Positions 1 to 12,030 of a stretch of 64,000 nt of DNA are shown in pieces. Positions within the stretch are counted from its first letter, which is position 1, and each line of letters begins with the position of its first letter. The DNA comes from Opisthocomus hoazin (Eukaryota; Chordata; Aves; Opisthocomiformes; Opisthocomidae). The stretch covers positions 11,571,577 through 11,635,576 of the forward strand of contig NC_134417.1 in assembly GCF_030867145.1 (NCBI RefSeq). The letters run 5' to 3'. Made by a program: the position numbers and the translations under genes. A model generated the notes under the pieces. It did not search any database. It saw only the letters and a list, made by a program, of their open reading frames with translations, and was not told where the DNA came from.

Positions 1-2149
1 TTCCTATGGGGTAGTTCACTGGGAGGTAGAGTTGACATCATTTATTTCCTATACTCAGGAAATAACTGTATCAATAGCTCCTGTTGTGAAATGTTTGTGG
101 TGTCCGAGTTGGCTTCTAATACCAGATCACATGAGCAAGTCAGATGTAATCTCAGACATTGTCAATGAGAAAAAAGAATCAATTATGGGATAGTGGCTGC
201 TTGCTTGAAGAGAAGTGTTCTTGTCAGTATTCTTTCTGTAGAAGACTCGATGTGCTACAAACTATCTACAGTTATCTATGGGTTTTCAGATACCGAACCA
301 GAGCAGATAACCATACCTAACTGTTGTGAATTTCAGGTTATCATTCCAAATGAATAAATACCTCTTATTTTAAGCCAAATAAGTGTAATAAACAAAAACT
401 AGGATTTTAAGATTTAAGGGCACAAAACAACGTGTTTAGATTTACAGATGCTGTAAGTGACCAGATAATCAAAATAATATACATCTACATTTCTATCACA
501 GTTATACTGATGAATTCATTTCTTGACATCCGTGGCATATATAAGCATCAGAGGTGTTTTTTGTAAATCAGAGTTTTGATTTTTCTGAAATCTGTGCATG
601 GGAAATTCTGAGTCGTTAAACTGTATTAGAAGTTTTGGTCATTTGCATAGACAATACCTTCCTGATAGAAACAGTGGCCATGCCACAAGGTACAAATTTT
701 ACTTCCAGGCTTCATCCATAACGTACCAAATTATGATCTTTTTCAAAGCACATTGTGTTTGCCTTCACAGTAGGGTTGTCACTGGTTTTTGTATCCTTTG
801 ATTTGCAGTGAAGTAGTTGGTGGATTTGTGATAAAGTGTCCAAAGTGTGACTAGATTAGCTAGAGCGAGGCTGTATGTCCCATGTTCCTTCCTCAGTGAT
901 AAAGACCCTATTTTCAAGACAGGATTACTTCTGAATAGCTTGGGTGAGAGAACCAATGTGTTCTAAATGGCCATTGCTGTGTGCTTAGTGAATATGGGTC
1001 AAACCTTTCTTTCACCATTTGGATCAAACCCATCTTAATCAATATATTGGCATTTTTAATGTAAACTATTTGAGGGTGAAGGTCATAATAAACATTTTCA
1101 AGCTTAACGTTTAAGTTTGGAGCAGTAGATGGAATGTTTAGAAGGTACTCTTAACTTAGTAGAGCACTGCAGTGTGGTACTATTTTAAACCATCTTATAA
1201 AATATCTGTAGTTGGTCATTTTCTTTAAGGTGTATTTGGATTCCACAAGTTGAAATAAAAAGGTCTTTAATAAATATGCAGATTGTTTTACTGTAGTGAT
1301 TGGTAAGTGTCAGTAGGACAACTATTTCTTCATGACTGGAAGCCAGAAATGGGCAGCAGTAGTTGAAAACACTACTCGGAGACAGAAAAAAGGAACAAAC
1401 CTCATTATATGGTACAGATCTGAATCTGAACAAAACAAAAAAAGTAGTCTGGTTAAGTCAGAGATTTTCTCCAGATCCATACTGTCAAATTAATCAACTT
1501 TTTCAGTCTCTTTCTCACTCATATTTTGCATCTTTTATCTCAGTTAAACCAGTATATTCATGCGGTAACAGCCTGGCTAATCTAAACATTTCTTGTCAGC
1601 ATTAAACCTCATTATCATACATTTGCAGTTATTCAATGGTATTTACTATTGCAATTAAATCTTATTATTTGGTAGATATTAAGAACACACTGCCAAATTA
1701 TAAAGTGTGAACACTATAAATGTAAGCTATAAGTGAATAAAAAATGTTCTATTACTGTACTTGTTTTACCCACTGGATTTATAAATTCACTTACTTTAAA
1801 TTCAGTTACTTATACATTTTCAGTAATTTCAATGTAAGTGTAAACTTTTTATCTAACAAAATTTCATCAGTATTTAAAAAATAATAGTCTGTTTGCATAC
1901 TGTTATACATACTATTGTTTACAAAATTGTGTTGCTTGTGCATTCAGTTGTTTATAAAGCCTTATCCTGTAACTGAAACTTTATTGCATGGGATCTCTGA
2001 TCCCTCTTTTAAATATCAGCGTAATAAGGGGATCAAATGCAATTGTGTTGAGAAGTCAGTGTTGTAATTACAAACAGCCCTGAAAACAAAGTCCTCAGTA
2101 CCTACAGAACTACAGCACTTCAGCCTTCCCCAAATACCCGAGCCGCGCG
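1..2149. other. AT-rich non-coding flank / probable ZBTB38 5' intron
   Basis: There is no coding region I can support here. The short open frames (up to about 80 codons) have no family resemblance and no splice-site support. The stretch is AT-rich with ordinary A/T runs. Because the ZBTB38 coding exon begins directly at a splice acceptor, this is most likely the last 5' intron of that gene; its non-coding first exon or exons would then lie upstream of the window or be unrecognisable here. Confidence 0.6.
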
Positions 2150-3317
2150 CATGGGGAGTTCCTCAAGGGTTCGGCGTGAGCCTGAGCGGATGCACCCACA
2201 CCTGCTGGCACAACAGAAAGCTGGGCTGTGGACCCAGTGACAGGCACGGGGTGGGCGACAGGACTATGCGGTGCATGAGGAATTGGCTGGATGGTTGCAG
2301 CCAGAGGGTAGTGGTCAACGGCTCAATGTCCAGATGGAGATCGGTGACAAGTGGTGTCCCTCAGGGGTTTGTATTTGGACGAGTGCTGTTTAATACCTTC
2401 ATCAACAACATAGACAGCAGGACCGAGTGCACTCTTGGCAAGTTTGCAGGTGACACCAAGCTGAGTGGTACGGTCGACACCTGAGGGACAGGGTGCCATC
2501 CAGAGGGACCTGGACAAGCTCGAGAAGTGGGCCTGTGTGAACCTCATGAGGTTCAACAAGGCCAAGCGCAGGGTCCTGCACCTGGGTCGGGTCAACCCCC
2601 GGTATCAATACAGGCTGGGCGATGAGGGGATTGAGAGCAGCCCTGCCGAGAAGGTAACCGAGGGGTGCTGGTAGGTGAGAAGCTGGACATGAGCCATGAG
2701 TGTGCGCTCGCAGCCCAGAAGGCAAACCATGTCCTGGGCTGCATCAAGAGAATCGTGGCCACCAGCTTGAGGGAGGGGATTCTGCGCATTTGCTCTGGTG
2801 AGACCCCCTGGGAGTCCTCTGTCCAGCTCTGGAGCCCTCAGCACAGGACAGACATGGACCTGTTGGAGCGGGGCCAGAGGAGGCCACAAAAATGATCCAA
2901 GGGCTGGAACACCTCTCCTGTGAGGACAGGTTGAGAGAGTTGCGGCTGTTGAGCCTGGAGAAGAGAAGGCTGCGGGCAGACCTTAGAGCAGCCTTCCAGT
3001 ACTTAAAGGGCACTTAAGAGACAGATGGGGACAGACTTTTTAGCAGGGTATGTTGTGGTAGGATAAGAGGTAATGGTTTTAAACTAAAAGAGGGTAGATT
3101 TAGACTGGGTATAAGGAAGATTATTTTTACGATGAGGGTGGTGCGGCACTGGCACAGGTTGTCCAGAGAGGGGGTAGATGCCCTATCCCTGGAAACATTA
3201 AAGGCCAGGTTGGACGGGGCTCTGAGCAGCCTGCTCTAGTTGAAGATGTCCCTGCTCACTGCAGGGGGGTTGGCCTTCAAAGGTCCCCTCCAACCCAAAC
3301 TATTCTATGATTCTGTG
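2150..3317 (+). mobile_element. CR1 LINE, 5'-truncated, sense orientation
   Basis: This GC-richer block contains the C-terminal half of a CR1 reverse transcriptase. The stretch near 2300-2470 (frame of 2176-2484) has the RT motifs SGVPQG and FAGDTKL. The usual catalytic FADD box reads FAGD, and a stop follows soon after, so the copy is dead. Conserved CR1 3' sequence runs from about 2900 to 3300 (cleared by phrases such as 'tggagaagagaaggctgcgg' and 'gttttaaactaaaagagggt'). It ends at the typical avian CR1 tail, 'attctatgattctg', at about 3301-3314. The 5' edge is approximate. It lies about 257 bp before the ZBTB38 coding exon and has no visible role. Confidence 0.93.
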
Positions 3318-3574
3318 CGGGGACAGAGAAGATCCTCTGCCTCCTGCTGAGGAGCTACTGGTGTTGCTGCATCCTTGATCTGTACATAGATTACCTTCAG
3401 TATTTTTAAATTGAGTGAACCTAAGATGACTTCAACCTGAAATGCTATGACAAAATTTTACTCATTCTTAAAAGTGTAAAAATAAATAAATTAAAAATAT
3501 ATATAAATGTATAACTATAAATCTGTAACTGAAATGGATGAAAATGCCTTCTAAATATATTTTTTTTCTTGTAG
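3318..3574 (+). other. Intron end and splice acceptor before ZBTB38 coding exon
   Basis: This AT-rich intron end finishes with a T-rich tract (about 3560-3570) and TTGTAG at 3569-3574. The AG abuts the ATG at 3575, so the bases just upstream of the start codon in the mRNA come from an unseen 5' exon. Confidence 0.8.
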
Positions 3575-6500
3575 ATGACAGTCATGTCCCATTCAAAGGA
3601 TCTCAAGGACGACTTCCACAGTGACACTGTACTTGCCATTTTAAATGAACAGCGCATTCGGGGTATTTTATGTGATGTCACCATAATTGTGGAAGATACC
3701 AAATTTAAAGCCCATAGTAATGTGCTGGCAGCTTCAAGCCTTTACTTTAAAAACATTTTTTGGAGTCGTACTATCTGTATTTCAGGTCATGTACTTGAGT
3801 TAGATGATCTCAAAGCTGAGGTGTTTACAGAAATATTGAATTACATCTACAGTTCCACAGTAGTTGTTAAGAGGCAGGAGACTGTAACGGACCTTGCTGC
3901 TGCAGGGAAAAAACTGGGAATATCATTTCTAGAAGATCTCACAGATGTTAATTTTTCAAGTTCCCCCTCCCCATATGCATACTGCATTAATGAAAAAGGG
4001 ACTGTCAAAGAGGAAAAACATGAAAAGAGACATGAGGACTCTGCTGTGACAAATGGACCACGAATTACAAATGCATTCTCTATTTTTGAAACGGAAACCA
4101 GTTTGTTTTCTCCACTTGATTTGAGGGCAAACTTTAAAAAGGCATCTGAGACAATACAAGCTCCCAGTGTCAACCTCGACAGAAGCGAAGTTTGCAAAGA
4201 CGCTGAGCCAGCCAGTACACTGGCCGAACACTCCTATGCAGTGTCCTCTGGGGGAGATACTTTTCAAGGAACCCCTTTTCCTGAACACGACAGCAGCCCT
4301 TCATACACGGTAGGCGAAGACCACTATGAAAATCTCCAAGCCACACCACTCATCCAGCCGGGAAAACAAGCATGTAGTACCCCTAAAACAGCCTTTAAGC
4401 CGCAGGGTACGGGGGTGGCTATAGCAAAAGTACCGGCCTCTGCAGGAACCACTACAGAAGCCCAACACGAAGCAGTTACTGATCAGACAATTATTTCCTT
4501 TCCAAAACCTCAGAATAAAACAGGAGATTTCCATTTACCCAGAGAAGAGGAGAACAATTCTGCTAATGCCTCTGGATCCGTGGCAACCGTTGTTCCACCT
4601 GTTTACGACTGTCACTGTTGTGCAAAGTCATTCAGTGACAGGGCGTTACTCAGTACTCATCTTCAGCTCCATTCAGAGCGTCAGGAAACCTTTGTATGCA
4701 AATACTGCAGCAAACAATTTGCAAATCGAAACATACTGGAGAGTCATGAACAAGTCTGTCTGAGATCAACTAGCTTATCGGTTCACAATGGAAATGAGCA
4801 AAATTTTGCAGATAACTATACTGCTACGGATGGAAGGAATGGAAGTTCATATGCAAATGCAGAGCCTCTATTGTCTGAAAACAGCATCACTGATTATTCT
4901 AATGCAAACTGCACTTTGCCAGAAACAGATCATTTGGTTAAAGTCGTTGATGGGCAGATACTGTATACTTGCATCGTTTGCAAGCGTAGTTACGTAACAT
5001 TGTCTAGCCTTCGAAGGCATGCAAATGTGCATTCATGGAGACGAACATACCCTTGTCACTACTGCAATAAAGTGTTCGCACTAGCTGAGTATCGCACCAG
5101 ACATGAGATCTGGCACACTGGAGAAAGACGGTATCAGTGCATTTTCTGTCTGGAGACTTTTATGACTTACTATATACTAAAGAATCATCAGAAGTCTTTC
5201 CATGCAATTGACCATCGTCTCTCAGTGAATAAAAAGACAGCCAATGGAGGCTTAAAACCGAGTATGTACCCATACAAACTTTATCGACTTTTACCTATGA
5301 AATGCAGGCGACTACCTTATAAGTCCTACCGAAATTCTTCATATGAAAATGTTCAAACAAGTGGCCAGGTTAACGAAACTGCTTCTACTAACTGTTTCAT
5401 TCCGAGTTCTCTTAGCTCTGAGCTACCACCACTGAATTTTCAAAGTAATATAATAGCAAACAACAGAAATCTTGCCTTGGACGTATCTTCATGTAATGAT
5501 ACAGCACCTTCCACGAATACTCAGAATTCTTCCTCCTGGGGAGTAGGTATCTTAAATTCTGACCTGCAAAGGGACTTTTTCACAGCTGAAAAAACAGTTT
5601 CCACTGCTGCAGATGACTCTGGTTCTCAGGAGCGTGATTCCTCGGTTGTGGCTTTAACTACTGTGAATGAAAACTCAACCTCTGTCATAAGTTACAGCAG
5701 TTCTGCACCCTCTGTTATAATGCACAGTAGCAGAGTTTCATCAGTAATAATGCACAGTAAAACAATCACTTCTGTACAAAACAGTAAGACAGAATCTTCA
5801 CATAATCTACCTAGTCAGTCTGTAAGTGATGATTGTAAATATGGCTCAGATAATTATGCAAAGTGCATTACAAAATCAAAAACTATTAAGGAGAAAAAGA
5901 AAACACTGCTGTACAACAGAGCAGAAGCAGCTGAGGATACGCAGCACGTCACAGGACCTGGAGGTTCATCTAGCAAAACAACAAATACTGTCCAAGAATC
6001 GAGTAAAACTGAAACGTACATTGCAAAGCCTGCCCTACCTGGAACATCTGCTGACAGCAATGTTGCGCCTCTTTGTCAAATAACAGTAAGAATTGGTAAC
6101 GAGGCTATTGTAAAAAGACATATATTAGGTTCTAAGCTGTTTTGTAAAAGGGGACGAAAATCTAGACACGAGTCCAAACAGGACAATCCAACTGAGGAGT
6201 CAGAAATGGAGATAAAAGACAGAAGCCCCTCTAGGCTCTACAGCTCAGAATGCCTGGAGCTGACAGAAATGTGTGATGACGTAAGTGACCAGGACTCCAG
6301 CGATAAACCCTGGAGACCCTATTATAATTACAAACCCAAAAAGAAATCCAAACAGCTAAGAAAAATGAAAAAGACCAAATGGAGGAAAAAGCACGGAAGC
6401 AAGAACACCTTTATGGAAAGCCACAACACATGCAGTCGAGAGTATGCGCTCAGGAATGCTCCTGAGGAGAAGGCGATCAGTCAAGAAGAGAACACAGAAA

Positions 6501-7153
6501 TGCCTAATCTTCATTGTGAGCTCTGTGAAAGAGATCAGTCTTCCACTGCAGAAATTCAAGAACACGTACACTGGCATGTAGCTACTTCAAAGCCTTACAT
6601 TTGTGAATTATGCCAAAAACAATTTCCAAGTCCGTCCACTTTAAAAATGCATATGAGGTGTCACACTGGGGAAAAGCCCTACACTTGCAAAACCTGTGGT
6701 AAATGTTTCTCAGTTCCTGGCAATCTACAGAAACACGAACGTATTCACCTGGGTGTCAAAGACTTTGTCTGCCAATACTGTAATAAGGCGTTCACTTTAA
6801 ATGAAACACTCAAAATCCATGAAAGAATTCATACTGGAGAAAAACGCTACCACTGTCAGTTCTGCTTTCAGAGCTTCCTGTATCTTTCTACCAAAAGGAA
6901 CCATGAGCAAAGGCATGTACGTGAGCATAATGGAGAAGGATACGCTTGCCTTCAGTGCCCCAAAATTTGCAAGACAGCGGCTGCTCTGGGAATGCACCAG
7001 AAGAAACATCTGTTCAAAAGTCCAAGTCTGAAAGATAGGAGGGAACAGTTTTGCAGTGAAAGCACTAAACTTTTGGAAAATCCACATTTCCTTGGCTCAG
7101 AAGGAAGCGAAGTAAAAAATACACAACATGCAACTCCAGAAGTTATACTCTGA
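3575..7153 (+). CDS. ZBTB38: ZBTB38 (CIBZ), BTB/POZ zinc-finger repressor, complete
   Basis: This nuclear transcription factor binds methylated CpG DNA through its zinc fingers and represses transcription, partly through CtBP (family knowledge). The single coding exon holds 1192 codons against about 1195 in human as I recall, so it looks full length. An N-terminal BTB/POZ domain spans about residues 8-120. A PLDLR motif at 180-184 matches the CtBP-binding motif described for CIBZ. Five fingers occupy about residues 346-545: C346, C375 (ending in Cys rather than His), C466, C494 and C522. A basic stretch from K920 (KPKKKSKQ...) is a candidate nuclear localisation signal. A C-terminal array from C981 to about 1144 has six fingers, with classic TGEKPY/TGEKRY linkers among the middle ones. 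The stop is TGA at 7151. The start is chosen because the ATG follows the splice acceptor directly and the next in-frame ATG is codon 4 (MTVM). No frameshift or lost finger residue was seen. RASA2 follows on the same strand about 5 kb downstream. Confidence 0.97.
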   Translation: MTVMSHSKDLKDDFHSDTVLAILNEQRIRGILCDVTIIVEDTKFKAHSNVLAASSLYFKNIFWSRTICISGHVLELDDLKAEVFTEILNYIYSSTVVVKRQETVTDLAAAGKKLGISFLEDLTDVNFSSSPSPYAYCINEKGTVKEEKHEKRHEDSAVTNGPRITNAFSIFETETSLFSPLDLRANFKKASETIQAPSVNLDRSEVCKDAEPASTLAEHSYAVSSGGDTFQGTPFPEHDSSPSYTVGEDHYENLQATPLIQPGKQACSTPKTAFKPQGTGVAIAKVPASAGTTTEAQHEAVTDQTIISFPKPQNKTGDFHLPREEENNSANASGSVATVVPPVYDCHCCAKSFSDRALLSTHLQLHSERQETFVCKYCSKQFANRNILESHEQVCLRSTSLSVHNGNEQNFADNYTATDGRNGSSYANAEPLLSENSITDYSNANCTLPETDHLVKVVDGQILYTCIVCKRSYVTLSSLRRHANVHSWRRTYPCHYCNKVFALAEYRTRHEIWHTGERRYQCIFCLETFMTYYILKNHQKSFHAIDHRLSVNKKTANGGLKPSMYPYKLYRLLPMKCRRLPYKSYRNSSYENVQTSGQVNETASTNCFIPSSLSSELPPLNFQSNIIANNRNLALDVSSCNDTAPSTNTQNSSSWGVGILNSDLQRDFFTAEKTVSTAADDSGSQERDSSVVALTTVNENSTSVISYSSSAPSVIMHSSRVSSVIMHSKTITSVQNSKTESSHNLPSQSVSDDCKYGSDNYAKCITKSKTIKEKKKTLLYNRAEAAEDTQHVTGPGGSSSKTTNTVQESSKTETYIAKPALPGTSADSNVAPLCQITVRIGNEAIVKRHILGSKLFCKRGRKSRHESKQDNPTEESEMEIKDRSPSRLYSSECLELTEMCDDVSDQDSSDKPWRPYYNYKPKKKSKQLRKMKKTKWRKKHGSKNTFMESHNTCSREYALRNAPEEKAISQEENTEMPNLHCELCERDQSSTAEIQEHVHWHVATSKPYICELCQKQFPSPSTLKMHMRCHTGEKPYTCKTCGKCFSVPGNLQKHERIHLGVKDFVCQYCNKAFTLNETLKIHERIHTGEKRYHCQFCFQSFLYLSTKRNHEQRHVREHNGEGYACLQCPKICKTAAALGMHQKKHLFKSPSLKDRREQFCSESTKLLENPHFLGSEGSEVKNTQHATPEVIL

Positions 7154-9420
7154 GTGACAGTTGTGCAAAAGAGAAGAAAAATCCCAACATATACTGGAGA
7201 AAATATAGATGCATTGAACGGGGCAACGTCTCCACTCAAATTAGTATCATTTACTACGATCAAATTTCTTCTTCGAAACATGTCAATATATGCAAAAGAA
7301 GGAAAAAAAACACAGTAAAGAAAAACTAATATTTGCAATAATCTGAACTTAATATGAAAGACCCAAAATACTTTTGCCACAATAGACTTGTAACAGAGAG
7401 AGAGAAAGAAAAAAGAAAAAAATATGACCAACCAAAACCCTTCTACTTAGCATTACAGGAAACCAGTCACTGAACTATCTTACAGTGCTGTTTTTGAGTC
7501 AGAATCATTCTGGGCAAAATAAGTGTGTAGGTTCACAGTGTACTCTGTAGAAGGACGTTTTGCTGCAGGAACCATATATTGCATTTTTTAACAAAAAGCT
7601 TCGTGTTTATAAACAAAATAATTGTAATTTAGTGTATTCTAAAGTGAAGGTGGGAAATGTTTCATGAACTTGGGTATGCTGAAGTACAGTTGAGTTTTGG
7701 CGTGCTTTTCTGTAGCTCAACATTTACAAAACATATTCAGGAGTTTAAACTTCTTTTCCTTTCCGTATTCAGTTTTGTAGTTACCATAATAACCGTGAAG
7801 TCTGAGTGCTTGTGTGGAAAGTATTCCAGATTTATGATATCTCTAGGACATTATTAATAAAGATTCAGTGGAACTCACAATAGCCAGTCTTCCAAACTGC
7901 ATAAATCCCAATGTCAGTGGCTTGGTAGAGCTATATTCAGGTGCATTTATACAAAGAAAATTGTTCTCATGAGACAGCCTAGCTTAAAGAAGTCCTGTAT
8001 TTAAACGTCCACCTCCTGGTGGGTCTGCAACTCCCGTCTTCTAGAAATATCATCCTTCTCAGCAGAAGAGGAGATTTAGACAGAGTCTTCCTTCTCATCC
8101 TGGAATAATGCCTGGAAAACAAACGACAGAGCAACTCCCCTTTAATACTTTGATTTTGGGAGGAGTAGGTAAATACTCAGATTCTTGCTTCCATATATAT
8201 CCCCTAGGCAATCCATATATAAACAGGGGTAGGGCCAGTGTGGGGGGTTCCCGGTCATCCCCATGCCTTAGATACAGCGTTTGACCTTCACATGTCCCTT
8301 CTCAGTGATCCCCCTAACCATGCCAGCATCTGGCCCCGGGCAGGCTTTGTCACAGCATCCCCTCGCCCAGCGCAGCGGGCCTGTAGTAGGGAAGTGCCGG
8401 GAGCGGGTTGCTGGAGGAAGAAGTGCCGCCCTTTCTGCATCCCTCATCCTGCCGCACCTAAGGGTTATGGTGAGCTTTATGGCGTCACAGTTTGCCAAGA
8501 ATCGGGAGAACAGGCTTCTGAAAGACATCATTGAGATATTACAATATTATTTTGTGAAGATGTGATTAATTTTAACTGAGATAAAGAGATTAAAAAAAAT
8601 TCAAAGAAGGTGTATGTCTACAAGTTGCATTTTATATGATAGGGCTCTGTTGTACTGTATCTGCATTTCCAGTTAGTCACGTACGTTCATCTCTGTGATG
8701 TGTTAAAAAATTAAGTCAGGACAAAGGTTAGTGATCTTCAGCTTCATTTGACGTACAAATATGGTACACAGTTTGTTTACTTTGTCTCTTGAATATTTTA
8801 AAAAAAACTATAGCTTGGGTACAATAAAACTACAATTGAAATTATAATACAGTATTGATTGAAGTAATAATATAGTTCACTTATTTATTCTATCATTGGT
8901 GAATGCTGTGAACCCCTTGAGAAATTCTGGTTTCATGGCAGCTTTGGTTCCATTAAGTAAGGATAATAGAAGAGTAAACACAGAAGAAAGTACACAAAGA
9001 TATCTTCTAAGTGGACTTGTGTGATGAAAATTATAGACCAAAGCAAATAAGGTAGAATATTTATAAAGATAATTTTACACATATTTTATATAACTGTATA
9101 GTTCATAAGAAAAATATTGATAGCTTGTGTCAGGTTGGGGGGGTTTGTATATTTTGATAAAAACACAATGACTTTGTAACTCTGTATATTCTCTACAGTT
9201 TATAGCAAAGGAGTTTTAAGATGGCAATGTCATGTTTATAGTTCAATTGTGGCACTTTTACTACAAGTAAACACATTGCAGTAATGAGTCAAGTATTAAT
9301 GACCAAATTAGAATTAAAGTAAGTGTAAGAGACGGTAAATACTATACGTTGTCAAAGACTGTAATTTGCTACATAATCGCATCTGTATTTTTGTTTAGAA
9401 GAAAATATTAAATGCAGATG
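7154..9420 (+). other. ZBTB38: Probable ZBTB38 3' UTR
   Basis: This is AT-rich non-coding sequence after the ZBTB38 stop. Candidate poly(A) signals are AATAAA at 7856-7861 and 8823-8828, and ATTAAA near 9408. Mammalian ZBTB38 has a multi-kilobase 3' UTR, so use of the later sites is plausible. A GC-rich block interrupts it at about 8225-8500. The true end cannot be fixed without transcript data. Confidence 0.6.
7856..7861 (+). terminator. ZBTB38: AATAAA poly(A) signal, proximal candidate for ZBTB38
   Basis: This is a canonical AATAAA about 700 bp after the ZBTB38 stop, in AT-rich context. It could give a short 3' UTR isoform. A second canonical hexamer lies at 8823-8828. Confidence 0.45.
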
Positions 9421-11450
9421 TTAAGGATTGATAGAGTCTAATTTTATTTTTAGAAAGAGTGATTATAACTGGTTTTGCTTAATTAAAATAACATCTTCCT
9501 ATTTTTCCGTAAGTCTCTCCATTTTTTAAATTATGTTAATACTTGCATAATCTATGAGATCCAGAGATACGCATCTTCTAATAGTTATTTCATTAGAAGA
9601 TTAAGCAACACCATTACCAAACATTCCCTTCGTTAAGGTCAAAACAGTGAATCGAGAACATGCCAGAGCTCAAGGGAAGTGATGGTATCTCCTGGCATTG
9701 TACCATTAAGGGTGAACGCAAGGCTGAGGTGAACAGCATCGACCCGCTCAATATCTTAAAGGACTTGGAAGACAGGTGAACTGCGTTTAATGATTCGCAG
9801 CATCTTAAAACATATTTTCATGAGGACCCAAAACTTAAAAATTATTTTCTTTGCAATTCTGATAGTAACCTTGCAGTATAGATTGTGTATTTTTACACAC
9901 TGTACTTCAAATCTTTTGGGGCTACCATCAAGAAACATAGTTCAGAATGCAAATATCTAATTGCATAAGGAAATATGAAGATACATACAAAACAGAAGAT
10001 TACGCATATTCAAAGTACTTCCCCCTTCAGCTAGGTGTCACTAGTCTGTAACTTGCATTAAAAATCAAGCTAAATTATTCAGGTCTTTTGGGGACAGTCC
10101 TCAGGAGAGATGCATAACAAAAAATTTAGAAGTTTGCTGCATGTAACAAATAGATTTTTCTCTATTTCAAATGCTAATTAAAAAGACAAGTGGATCATCC
10201 CAGAGTTTGTGCGTGTGAACCAAATGTTAGTCAATCCTCATTATTGACATGCAAAATCAGCAGAAGTATACTGAACGATACTGCTGTCTTCTGTGAAGTG
10301 GGATGACGTGACACAGCTGAACTACAGGCAGAAGCGTATGAAGTAAGCCGCTAAGTGCCATCATCACTTTTATTTGTTCTAAACTTCCTTAATATACCAG
10401 TTATCACTACAATTCAACATAAACAGATTATCTTGCAAGAGCAGAGAGATCCCTCTGCTTACATCCTCATTGTTAGAGGAAGGAATCTTTCCCCTAAGTT
10501 TGCAAGTTGGCACACCAGTGTTTATGTCCTGAACAGACCTACTTGTCGTACAGATGCTCCTGAAACGTCACTTGAAGAGAGGCCAAAAATGAATGCTACG
10601 CAATGGAAACAGTATGCTGAATATAGTACGTTAGATTAAAACAAGGCGCTTTTGAAAGAAAATAGTGTCAGGATTTAGAGAATGGCAAAATTAAAAGCTG
10701 CATTGATAATGCTGATAGGAGGTCTGTGCTTTGAAGAAAGAACTTTTGAGAGAGCATGGAAGAACGAGAGTCACACGATCTAACTCGTAAAACGTTGCAG
10801 CCCGCAGTTCAAGCATACATCATCGTCCTCGGAGCACTGCCCCGCTCCGTTGCTCAGATCAAAGCTCTGCCTGCGCCCGGGTTAGCCTCAGTTCAGCCGC
10901 CACTGGTCAGACAGGGCAGCCGACCTGCACAGCCAACCGGAGATAATCCAGTCCTCAATTTGTACTGTAGAGGAACCTCTTGTTTCTAACAGGTTACAAT
11001 TCAGCCTATGCAGCCTCGTGTCTTTGTGCAGATTTGGGTTTTGCGTGCTTACAAATACACCTGTTACTGCTGTGAGGAAGCAGCTTATTCCCCCCCAGCC
11101 TGCCGCCTCTGAGCAGGAACCTGTCCTCCCCCAGCCACGGTGTGGGGCGTGAGGATGAGGAAGGGACCTCTCCGCTGCTGAAGGGGAGCAGGGGAGAAGC
11201 CAGGTGCAGAAGAAGCCACAAGCAGTGAGTCAGCGCTGCCTGACTCTCAGATCATACAGCTCCATGCCCCATCACGGTATTAATGCCAAGATTTGTGTAG
11301 GAGGAATAAAAAATGGTCAGAGCACCATGGCAGAGGACTTCAACTAGAGACAAATGAGAGACACTGGCCTGAAACTTTCCGAACTTCCCTTTGCTTTAAG
11401 GACAGACTGAGGGGGGCTTTCTAGGCCTGGGGAATCCTGGTCCTGTACCA
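9421..11450. other. Intergenic region between ZBTB38 and RASA2
   Basis: I see no gene here. Open frames such as 10355-10639 and 10756-10989 have no recognisable domain. Sequence becomes more GC-rich after about 10.8 kb on approach to the RASA2 promoter. Distal regulatory elements are possible, but none can be named. Confidence 0.6.
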
Positions 11451-12020
11451 GCTTGGCCCAGTGCACTCCCGCTGGTCTGGGATGCACCGGCCACTGAAGG
11501 CCTTCCCCAGGCTCCGTGCCTGCAGGGCCTGGTCCGTCTGCCCTCAGCGCGCACCCCACGTCCCCGCACCAGGCAGCCCAGCAGCGGGCGACGGCCGGGG
11601 GATGGATCACGCAGGCCTCCAGCAGATGCCCGCCGCCGTTGCGGGCCTGGGGCGAGCTCCAGGTGTGAGCAGCACCCGGAGGGTCTCGCGCCAGGGCCCG
11701 CGTTTTCAGGGCAGGTCGGTACAACGCCTGGTGCAAAGGCCTCTGGACGAAGGCGGGCTGCCGCTGCGCTTCCCTGCCGCCCCTCACACGAGGGCGTCTC
11801 TCACGGCGGCGGGCACCGGGCACAGCAGAAACCGAAGCACCGGCTCCGCCACCCGCTTCAGCCGTTGAGCGTGAAGCACGTTCCTGCGGCAAATACAAGC
11901 GTTCAACATGCGGAAGCGGCCGAGACCACCGGGCGGGCGGGGCAGCAAACCCCTCGGCCGCGGCAGTCGCAGCCAGGCCGGAACCACCGCGCAAGGCCCG
12001 GCTGGGAACGGGGCGCCAGC

Positions 12021-12030
12021 GCGCATGCGC
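12021..12030. promoter_or_regulatory. NRF1-like palindrome GCGCATGCGC
   Basis: This is a perfect GCGCATGCGC palindrome, the core of the NRF1 consensus, 163 bp upstream of the RASA2 start codon. A related TGCGCAGGCG lies at 12169-12178. Binding is inferred from the motif only. Confidence 0.5.

Noticed and set aside
3847..4534. Minus-strand frames of 77-116 codons inside ZBTB38
   Set aside because: Shadows of the strong ZBTB38 coding frame; no independent family match.
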